A stretch of DNA of 6,336 nt from an archaeon (GTDB lineage: Archaea; Asgardarchaeota; Hermodarchaeia; Hermodarchaeales; Hermodarchaeaceae): positions 1 through 6,336 of the forward strand of contig JABXGU010000576.1 of assembly GCA_016550415.1 (NCBI GenBank), given 5' to 3'. Below, in pieces: positions 1 to 4,690 of the stretch (its first letter is position 1; every line of letters begins with the position of its first letter). Both the position numbers and the translations under genes were made by a program. The notes under the pieces were generated by a model. It made no database searches. It was not told the DNA's origin and saw nothing but the letters and a program-made list of their open reading frames with translations.

Positions 1-364
1 GAAAGACAAACGCCCAAAGAAAAATCATCAATGTGGGGTTAATCGCTGCAAGCTCCAAATAGGGGTGACCTGCCTGGATATTTAGTACGGTTTCTATTGT
101 GATTATGACGCAGAGAAGTGCAGAAATCGAATATACTAAGCTGTCATAGCGACTACGCCAAATTCCCAGAATACTTCGCCGCAGGATGTATACTCCTGCT
201 GCAAAAAGCAAAATGAAGAATGCAAGAAAGACTCCATCATAATACGCCAATTGAATCAGGGAAGAGGGTAACAAGTAGCTAATAAGAAACTCACTAACCA
301 TACCAAGGACTAGAATTAGAAGGCCAATGATAAAATAGAGAACTGTTCTCCACCCTGATAACAT
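1..364 (-). CDS. Multi-spanning membrane protein, N-terminal part (runs off left edge)
   Basis: An open frame begins with ATG at 364-362 and continues without a stop to the window edge, giving 121 codons. The product is very hydrophobic and begins MLSGWRTVLYFIIGLLILVL. I see about four likely membrane segments, at residues 8-31, 42-61, 75-95 and from 108 onward, with basic residues in the loop between the second and third (LRRSILGIWRSRYD), which suggests that loop is cytoplasmic. No catalytic motif or known family is recognisable. There is no good SD upstream (the ATG is preceded by GGTCACC), but a TATA-like palindrome lies about 30 bp upstream, so the transcript may be almost leaderless. It is divergent from the aminotransferase gene. 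Function unknown; that it is a real coding region rests on the long open frame and the regular spacing of hydrophobic segments. Confidence 0.72.
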   Translation of the reverse strand, partial: MLSGWRTVLYFIIGLLILVLGMVSEFLISYLLPSSLIQLAYYDGVFLAFFILLFAAGVYILRRSILGIWRSRYDSLVYSISALLCVIITIETVLNIQAGHPYLELAAINPTLMIFLWAFVF

Positions 365-387
365 GGTGACCAGCTTTTAACAGCATC

Positions 388-408
388 TTACTTATAAGTA
401 ATAAGTAA
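388..408. promoter_or_regulatory. Palindromic TATA-like element shared by divergent genes
   Basis: TTACTTATAAGTAA at 388-401 is a perfect 14-bp palindrome with a TTATAA core, and its right half overlaps a tandem 7-mer repeat (TAAGTAA at 395-401 and again at 402-408). It lies between two divergent genes. Counting about 25 bp from the core predicts transcription starts near 420 on the plus strand, a leader of about 33 nt for the aminotransferase, and near 370 on the minus strand, almost leaderless for the membrane protein. The role as a bidirectional TATA box and/or operator is inferred; only the symmetry is seen directly. Confidence 0.5.
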
Positions 409-437
409 TTTTCGTATTCAATAGTGAGTTCTTTCGT

Positions 438-443
438 GGAGGT
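438..443 (+). promoter_or_regulatory. Shine-Dalgarno site of the aminotransferase
   Basis: GGAGGT sits 9 nt before the ATG at 453. It is the strongest ribosome-binding match in the window and fixes the start of the aminotransferase. Confidence 0.8.
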
Positions 444-452
444 TACTTAGAA

Positions 453-1796
453 ATGAAGAGAGATGCTGAAGAGTTATTGAAAGAGTTGTGTCCTGACGCA
501 ACAATTAGTCGAAGTAATAAAGACTGGATTGAGCGATCAGAACAGGTCATCGCTAAAACCACTCAATCACGTTCCATTTATCCTGTTGTTGACCATACTC
601 AAGGCGAAGGACCTTGGATTTACGACATTTCAGGAACTCAATACCTCGATATGACTGCAGGTGTCAGTGTACGCGCCCTTGGCTTCCGTAGTTCAAGTAT
701 GGCTGGTTTTGAACAACGAATACAAGGATACCTCCGCGAAGTTCCTGGACAAGATTTTGATATTATCCCTCAAACCCTCCTCGCTGAACGTCTCATCAAC
801 TTAACGCCCGGTGATCATGAAAAAGAGGTTTTCTTCACAACCAGTGGTGGACGGGCAGTAGAAGCTGCTGTAAAATCCATCATGGACAACCGCCATCGAC
901 AACGCTTCATAGCCTTTCGTCCAGCTTTTCATGGTCGAACCGGTTACACCCTCGCCCTAACTGCCAGCAAACACATCCATAAAGACTACTACCCCCAAGG
1001 GCTTGACGTAATCCGTGGACCATACCCCTACTGCTATAGGTGCCCATTTGGACAAAAGGAAGGTGAATGTGACTTAGAATGCATGCACTATCTTCGTGAT
1101 AGCATCAAATATGAAGGCACTGATATTGCTGGTATTGTCTTTGAACCCATCTGCGGCGAAGGAGGTTTCATTCCAGCACCAACACAGTTTGTAAAAGAGC
1201 TTCGCCGTCTTGCAAATGAATTAGATTCAGCACTTGTTTCTGATGAGGTGCAAGCAGGCTTAGGTCGAACAGGTCGCTGGTGGTCCATCGAACACAGCAG
1301 AGTAGTCCCTGATTACATTTGTTCTGCCAAAGCTTTAGGCGGTGGTTTTCCCTTTGGTGCCTGCATCGGGCCCAAACCATTATACACTGACTATGGACGC
1401 CACTCTGAAACCTTCGGCGCTGAACCTTACATTTCCCTAATCTCCCTTGCTACACTAAGAATCATTGAACGAGACGGAATACTTGAAAACGCTAAGCGCA
1501 GAGGTAACCAACTGCTCAACGGACTGCGTGAAATACAAGAAGGCTCAAAAATCATTGGAGACGTCCGAGGACTAGGGCTTATGTGTGCCACAGAAATTGT
1601 CACAGACCGAGAAGGTCAAGCTCCCAATCCCAAGCTTAGAGATAAACTAATTGCTAATTGCGTCAACAAGCAGAAACTATGGCTTATTGGCAGCGGAAGA
1701 AACAGCGTGAGATTCCTCCCTCCCCTCAACATCACACCTGGCCAAATCGACATAGCCCTAGAACGTTACACTAATGCCGTCAAATCAGTTCAATAA
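453..1796 (+). CDS. Class III PLP-dependent aminotransferase (4-aminobutyrate/ornithine aminotransferase-like)
   Basis: This 447-residue protein has the length and motif order of fold-type I class III aminotransferases (GabT/ArgD/OAT group), cytosolic enzymes that move an amino group from an omega- or alpha-amino substrate to a 2-oxo acid using PLP. Visible landmarks are the phosphate loop TTSGGRAVEAAVK (129-141), FHGRTGYTLALTASK (159-173), EPICGEGG with Glu231, SDEVQAGLGRTG with Asp264 to hold the PLP ring nitrogen, SAKALGGG with Lys293 as Schiff-base lysine, Thr320 in ETFG, and Arg420 in the VRFLPPL motif that usually binds the substrate carboxylate. A cysteine cluster C194-x2-C197-x8-C206-x3-C210 follows the HGRT block and may bind metal. 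Oddities: SGGRAVE replaces the usual SG(T/A)EA(V/N)E, and ETFGAEPY replaces TFGGNP. Thermococcal relatives include GABA and ornithine aminotransferases and amino-acid racemases, so the substrate cannot be assigned from sequence alone. Confidence 0.93.
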   Translation: MKRDAEELLKELCPDATISRSNKDWIERSEQVIAKTTQSRSIYPVVDHTQGEGPWIYDISGTQYLDMTAGVSVRALGFRSSSMAGFEQRIQGYLREVPGQDFDIIPQTLLAERLINLTPGDHEKEVFFTTSGGRAVEAAVKSIMDNRHRQRFIAFRPAFHGRTGYTLALTASKHIHKDYYPQGLDVIRGPYPYCYRCPFGQKEGECDLECMHYLRDSIKYEGTDIAGIVFEPICGEGGFIPAPTQFVKELRRLANELDSALVSDEVQAGLGRTGRWWSIEHSRVVPDYICSAKALGGGFPFGACIGPKPLYTDYGRHSETFGAEPYISLISLATLRIIERDGILENAKRRGNQLLNGLREIQEGSKIIGDVRGLGLMCATEIVTDREGQAPNPKLRDKLIANCVNKQKLWLIGSGRNSVRFLPPLNITPGQIDIALERYTNAVKSVQ

Positions 1797-1875
1797 AAAC
1801 AACCAAAAGTAGAAAGCTACATTCTTGTATTGATTGAGGGAAAAACAGTAGGTGCTAAGTTCCACTAACAACTAA

Positions 1876-1920
1876 TCCTTTTCAAAGAAAAGGACAAGAA
1901 GGGTGGATAAACAACCACCC
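1876..1920. terminator. Two adjacent hairpins in convergent gap, probable bidirectional terminator
   Basis: The first hairpin is TCCTTTTC (1876-1883), loop AAA, GAAAAGGA (1887-1894), a perfect 8-bp stem. The second is GGGTGG (1901-1906), an 8-nt loop, CCACCC (1915-1920), a 6-bp stem. They lie between the ends of two converging genes. On the minus strand the GC-rich stem is followed by a pyrimidine-rich run (TTCTTGTCCTTTTC), which fits termination of the SCP2 transcript. On the plus strand there is no long T run, so termination of the aminotransferase transcript here is less certain. The remainder of 1797-1978 holds no gene that I can see. Confidence 0.5.
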
Positions 1921-1978
1921 CTTCATTAAGGTATAATACTTCTGAATCACAAGATTCCTTCGAAGAGAACACTCCAGC

Positions 1979-2299
1979 CTAGCCAAGCTTAAAGACTGAC
2001 TGCAGCTTCATCAAATGTGACATATCACCCTGGCTCTTGAGCTTGCCGCTCATAAACGCAGCAACTGCGTTGAGCTGTCCGTTAGCTATAGCCATCCAGT
2101 CGTCTTTGCTTATTGTGATTACCAGGTCAGGGGAGTCTGCTGGTCCATCGCCGAGTTCACATTTTTGGTCTTTGATTAGGATGTGGTATTTGGCGTCGCT
2201 TGTAATGTCCATCGTGATTTTGCAGGTCCAGCCGGCTGCTGCTTGGGGATCGAAGGTTTCTGCCATGGCTTCTAAGCCTTCTTTGGGGGAGTCGACCAT
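1979..2299 (-). CDS. Stand-alone SCP2 (sterol carrier protein 2) domain protein
   Basis: This 106-residue protein is one complete SCP2 domain, a small alpha/beta fold with a hydrophobic tunnel that binds lipids or acyl-CoA-like ligands. The C-terminal half shows the family signature clearly: PDLVITISKDDWMAIANG (57-74), then AFMSGKLKSQGDMSHLMKLQ (81-100), with the conserved G-K-L...G-D-M...L pattern. There is no signal peptide or membrane segment, so it should be cytosolic. I chose ATG at 2299-2297 because AGGTGA lies 8 nt upstream of it; a longer version starting at GTG 2311 would put its start codon inside that SD. It lies 110 nt downstream of the winged-helix regulator on the same strand, so co-expression is possible, although a TATA-like TTTTAAA at 2372-2366 suggests its own promoter. 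The ligand is unknown; archaea do not make sterols in general, so an isoprenoid or acyl ligand is a guess. Confidence 0.88.
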   Translation of the reverse strand: MVDSPKEGLEAMAETFDPQAAAGWTCKITMDITSDAKYHILIKDQKCELGDGPADSPDLVITISKDDWMAIANGQLNAVAAFMSGKLKSQGDMSHLMKLQSVFKLG

Positions 2300-2307
2300 T
2301 TTATTGT

Positions 2308-2313
2308 TCACCT
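2308..2313 (-). promoter_or_regulatory. Shine-Dalgarno site deciding the SCP2 start
   Basis: On the minus strand AGGTGA precedes the ATG at 2299 by 8 nt. The alternative start GTG at 2311-2309 is part of this same motif, which argues for ATG as the true start. Confidence 0.7.
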
Positions 2314-2365
2314 AGTCATGTAATGCTATTGTTAAGGTATAGTATCTTCTCTGTCGTTTTTGTAG

Positions 2366-2372
2366 TTTAAAA
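2366..2372 (-). promoter_or_regulatory. Possible TATA box of the SCP2 gene
   Basis: TTTTAAA on the minus strand lies in the gap between the regulator and the SCP2 gene. A start about 25 nt downstream (near 2343) would give a leader of about 45 nt with the AGGTGA site. The match is short and the region AT-rich, so this is tentative. Confidence 0.3.
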
Positions 2373-2384
2373 GGGTAACTTAGC

Positions 2385-2410
2385 GCCAACAATTTTTGTA
2401 TTATTGTGGC
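2385..2410 (-). other. Imperfect hairpin at the end of the regulator gene
   Basis: Read on the minus strand, GCCACAAT (2410-2403) can pair with ATTGTTGGC (2393-2385), giving 8 base pairs with one bulged base and a 9-nt loop. It begins at the stop codon of the regulator gene. No T run follows directly, so it may be a weak terminator, an RNA-stabilising 3' structure, or chance. Confidence 0.3.
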
Positions 2411-3099
2411 TAGTGTGATTCTATGACATAAAGACAATGGGAGTCGCCAGTAGCCATTGATGCTTTGTGACTAACAGTACTTTTTGGGTTCATTGATTTA
2501 ATGAGGGAGGTGATAAAGCTGAAATGATAGGAGCAGATCGTGTTAGGATATGCGATTGAAATGTCAGAGTAAATGCAGTTATACACTCTAATATAGTGTA
2601 TTTCTTCTTTAGTTTGCTTTCTTGCATTGCACCCTTGGTGATTTAAGAAATCGGTTACACGCTTCACCATGGTATCAAGAGTTGTGGGGAGACTATCTTC
2701 AGATTTCCACAGCTCAATTAATTTCGCAGCTTCTTGTTGTGCTGATCTTTGAAAGAGTTGCTTTACGCGGGTTGGTCCTTCTTCTCGAAGAAGTTGTTCG
2801 ATTAGTACGATTGTTATGTGTTGGAATTGACGAGGTGGAATATGGATTTGTAGTCCTTTTTGGAGACGGAATAACCTAGCTGGACGTCCTCGTCCTCTTG
2901 GTCCTGTTGATCTTTGAACTTGTTCGAGTACACCCATTGATATTAGCCGGCGAAGTCCGTTTCTGACAGCAGTATAACTTAATCCGGTTTCCTTTGAAAT
3001 GAGTTCAATGTTAGTATCTGGGTTGACTATGACGCATTCTACAATCAGTGAGTCGATTTCGTATCTATCAAGTATGCGTCCCATTGGGCTATCAGGCAT
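2410..3099 (-). CDS. Winged-helix transcriptional regulator with cysteine-bearing C-terminal domain (SufR/COG2345-like)
   Basis: The 229-residue product has an N-terminal winged helix at about 11-80: a helix-turn-helix around ISKETGLSYTAVRNGLRRLI and a basic wing TGPRGRGRPARLFRL, the GRP-R-x-FRL form typical of SufR/ArsR-like regulators. A middle helical region (about 95-155) probably mediates dimerisation. The C-terminal part resembles the ligand or Fe-S binding region of that group: NCIYSDISIAYPNTIC (Cys175, Cys189) and later GDSHCLYVI (Cys222). These match three of the four positions that bind a cluster in SufR-like proteins; where another cysteine might be expected, four residues before Gly218, there is Ser214, with His211 nearby. 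The ATG at 3099 is preceded by GGAG with 7-nt spacing. It precedes the SCP2 gene on the same strand. DNA binding is well supported; the cluster and the target genes are inference. Confidence 0.8.
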   Translation of the reverse strand: MPDSPMGRILDRYEIDSLIVECVIVNPDTNIELISKETGLSYTAVRNGLRRLISMGVLEQVQRSTGPRGRGRPARLFRLQKGLQIHIPPRQFQHITIVLIEQLLREEGPTRVKQLFQRSAQQEAAKLIELWKSEDSLPTTLDTMVKRVTDFLNHQGCNARKQTKEEIHYIRVYNCIYSDISIAYPNTICSYHFSFITSLIKSMNPKSTVSHKASMATGDSHCLYVIESH

Positions 3100-3108
3100 A
3101 TTATATGA

Positions 3109-3112
3109 CTCC
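3109..3112 (-). promoter_or_regulatory. Shine-Dalgarno site of the regulator gene
   Basis: GGAG on the minus strand ends 7 nt before ATG 3099 and supports that start over the in-frame ATG five codons later. Confidence 0.6.
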
Positions 3113-3293
3113 GCTCATAGTTCTTTTTTTACCGTGATTAAGCAAATAAGATAACATTGGTTTCTCGTATTGTAGTCTTGGATTTTGTTTAGGTTTTAAG
3201 ATTCTATATGATTTTTTATTTAATCTTCTAATAAATAAATTAAGCTGACTTCCAAGAAGTAATATCTACAACGCAGAATTTGAATGACTGTAA
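3113..3293 (-). promoter_or_regulatory. AT-rich gap upstream of the regulator gene
   Basis: This stretch separates the end of thiI from the regulator start. It is strongly AT-rich, with a T7 run at 3124-3130 and TATA-like words, the best placed being CTTATTT on the minus strand at 3150-3144, which would predict a short leader of roughly 20-25 nt. An AT-only inverted repeat (TTTATTTA at 3215-3222 with TAAATAAA at 3232-3239) is present. No gene or RNA is recognisable. The stretch presumably holds the regulator promoter and the thiI 3' end. Confidence 0.35.
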
Positions 3294-4499
3294 TTAGATG
3301 AGTTTAATTCGTTTGGATCGATCTAAGCATTTAGTAATAACTTTCTCGACATCGATGGATGTTTCAGCCTTTTCAACATCGAATTTTTCGCCCTGTATTG
3401 ATGGTTGTTGGGGGACTGCAAAGCATTCTGTTGTGTCACTTATTGATGCTTCATATGTGCCAATGCGCTGAGCAAGATGCATTGTATCTGTTTTATCCAT
3501 TCCGATGAGGGGACGGAAAACTGGTAGTGGTGTAGCTTGGTCGAGAATAGTAAGGTTGGATAATGTTTGGGATGCTACCTGTCCTAAATTCTCACCTGTG
3601 ACGATTGCTACTGCCTTCTCTTGTTGGGCTAGTTTTGTGGCGATACGGTACATCATTCTCTTGCATAGAATACAGGTTAGTTTTGGGAAGGGTGTGTTCA
3701 TCAGTAATTCTTGTGCTTCTCGAAACGGAACGACAATCAGGTACGGTTTGGTTTTCGGGGTCAACTTGGCAAGGATTTTTGAAGTGGCGATTGCCCGTTT
3801 ACGTGGATTTTGGTTACTTTTTGTGCTTGAATCCAAATAGATTGGGATAACATGGCAACCTCTTTTCATTAAGAGCCATTGTGCAACTGGACTATCAATG
3901 CCTCCTGAGTGCAAGGCGACGATTGTACCTTGTGAGCCGTAGGGGAGACCTCCTGGACCTTGGATAATTTCGGTGAAAAGATATGAATGCTGTTGACGAA
4001 CCTCAACATGGATTTCAAAGTCTGGATTGTCAAGATTCACGCATACATTAAGACCTGCCGCATTTGCTTTTTCTAAAATTGTGGAGCCAAGTTTTGCAGC
4101 GAGTTCTTGGCTAGTAAATGGATGTGCTTTGATGCGCCGTGCACGCACAGCGAATGATGTTTGCGGCTTGAGTAGAGGAGGAATCAATTGGCTAACTGCT
4201 TTATTGATTTCTTCAAGTGTGGAGGGGAGTGTCCAAACCGGACTTGTGGATACTACGCCGAAGACACCTGCTGCAACCTTTGCCGCTGTTGGTGCATCTG
4301 ATGTTGTAATGAAGATGCGTCCCCTCTCTCGAGATACTTGATTAAATGGAATATTATGGCGTTTCAGCATTATCTTGATATGGTTTACAAGCAGGTTCTC
4401 AAGATGACGCCGCACACCAGAACTCTTCAGGCCAATCTCGCCATACCTTACCAAGACTCGGTTTAAATCTGGCGTTTTACTGGATGGCTTAGGAGTCAT
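3294..4499 (-). CDS. thiI: tRNA 4-thiouridine synthetase ThiI (archaeal form without rhodanese domain)
   Basis: ThiI adenylates U8 of tRNA and replaces its oxygen with sulfur to give 4-thiouridine. The 401-residue product shows the N-terminal ferredoxin-like domain (LVRYGEIGLKSSGVRRHLEN, from about 16), a THUMP domain to about 180 with the family linker GPGGLPYGSQG (181-191), and a PP-loop ATPase domain with SGGIDSPVA starting at Ser198, followed by VTGENLGQVASQT (300-312). Cys276-x2-Cys279 and Cys359 (in ECFAVPQQPS) correspond to the three cysteines shown in methanogen ThiI to be needed for thiolation and to hold an Fe-S cluster. The rhodanese domain of E. coli ThiI is absent, so sulfide or another donor is likely. 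I chose ATG at 4499, since GGAG lies 9 nt upstream; the in-frame TTG at 4514 overlaps that SD. It is transcribed divergently from the synthetase gene. A role in thiamine synthesis is not expected for this form. Confidence 0.95.
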   Translation of the reverse strand: MTPKPSSKTPDLNRVLVRYGEIGLKSSGVRRHLENLLVNHIKIMLKRHNIPFNQVSRERGRIFITTSDAPTAAKVAAGVFGVVSTSPVWTLPSTLEEINKAVSQLIPPLLKPQTSFAVRARRIKAHPFTSQELAAKLGSTILEKANAAGLNVCVNLDNPDFEIHVEVRQQHSYLFTEIIQGPGGLPYGSQGTIVALHSGGIDSPVAQWLLMKRGCHVIPIYLDSSTKSNQNPRKRAIATSKILAKLTPKTKPYLIVVPFREAQELLMNTPFPKLTCILCKRMMYRIATKLAQQEKAVAIVTGENLGQVASQTLSNLTILDQATPLPVFRPLIGMDKTDTMHLAQRIGTYEASISDTTECFAVPQQPSIQGEKFDVEKAETSIDVEKVITKCLDRSKRIKLI

Positions 4500-4508
4500 A
4501 TCAAGGTA

Positions 4509-4512
4509 CTCC
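4509..4512 (-). promoter_or_regulatory. Shine-Dalgarno site deciding the thiI start
   Basis: GGAG on the minus strand is 9 nt before ATG 4499. The upstream in-frame TTG (4514-4512) overlaps this motif and has no SD of its own, so ATG is preferred. Confidence 0.6.
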
Positions 4513-4526
4513 AAGGATGGATGAGG

Positions 4527-4548
4527 AAAAGCCTATTAGAAAAAGCCT
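4527..4548. repeat. Short direct repeat upstream of thiI
   Basis: AAAAGCCT occurs at 4527-4534 and again at 4541-4548, 14 bp apart, within the leader or promoter region of thiI. It could be an operator or chance; no family of regulators is suggested. Confidence 0.3.
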
Positions 4549-4605
4549 TTCTATCCTGCTATTCTTGCTTCCCAGAATGAATTCGCCATCTCATGACAGC
4601 TATTC

Positions 4606-4641
4606 TTTGATAAGTTTAGGAGAAGTGTATTCATTTATTTA
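4606..4641 (+). promoter_or_regulatory. Candidate TATA elements for the acyl-CoA synthetase gene
   Basis: Two AT-rich words could serve: TTTGATAAGTTTA (4606-4618), predicting a start near 4638, and TTTATTTAT (4633-4641), predicting a start near 4662. The choice matters, because only the first would place the SD-ATG-TAA element at 4647-4663 inside the transcript. The sequence alone does not decide. Confidence 0.3.
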
Positions 4642-4646
4642 TCAGC

Positions 4647-4663
4647 AGGAGTGTTTGATGTAA
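4647..4663 (+). promoter_or_regulatory. SD followed by start-stop codon pair (ATG-TAA) in frame with the downstream gene
   Basis: AGGAG (4647-4651), a 6-nt spacer and ATG (4658-4660) form a textbook initiation site, but the next codon is TAA (4661-4663). The ATG is in the same frame as the synthetase gene: the codons after the stop read AAC, AAA, ATC, TTG, GAG and on into the gene. It may be a start-stop regulatory element, a degraded former start site, or a base error in the assembly. If it is transcribed, translation of the gene would depend on reinitiation or on independent initiation at TTG 4673 or ATG 4691. Confidence 0.45.
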
Positions 4664-4690
4664 AACAAAATCTTGGAGTTGGCTTTAGAA

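Noticed and set aside
1809..1820. Small hairpin GTAG/CTAC just after the aminotransferase stop
   Set aside because: Only four base pairs; too weak to call, although the T-rich stretch after it could contribute to termination.
1797..1978. Possible tRNA or small RNA gene in the convergent gap
   Set aside because: No cloverleaf, T-loop-like GGTTCRA sequence or other RNA signature was found; only the hairpins are visible.
2037..2315. Plus-strand open frame of 92 codons opposite the SCP2 gene
   Set aside because: The opposite strand carries a clear SCP2 signature; the antisense frame, though hydrophobic, has no SD and no recognisable domain.
2622..2879. Plus-strand open frame of 85 codons opposite the regulator gene
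   Set aside because: Its product has no family features and lies antisense to a well-supported winged-helix gene; it is a shadow frame.
3215..3239. AT-only inverted repeat TTTATTTA/TAAATAAA as a terminator for thiI
   Set aside because: The stem is only A-T pairs and is followed on the minus strand by A rather than T, so a terminator is not supported; it is probably AT-rich promoter sequence.
3505..4341. Several plus-strand open frames opposite thiI
   Set aside because: All overlap the strongly supported ThiI domains in antisense and lack their own motifs or initiation signals.
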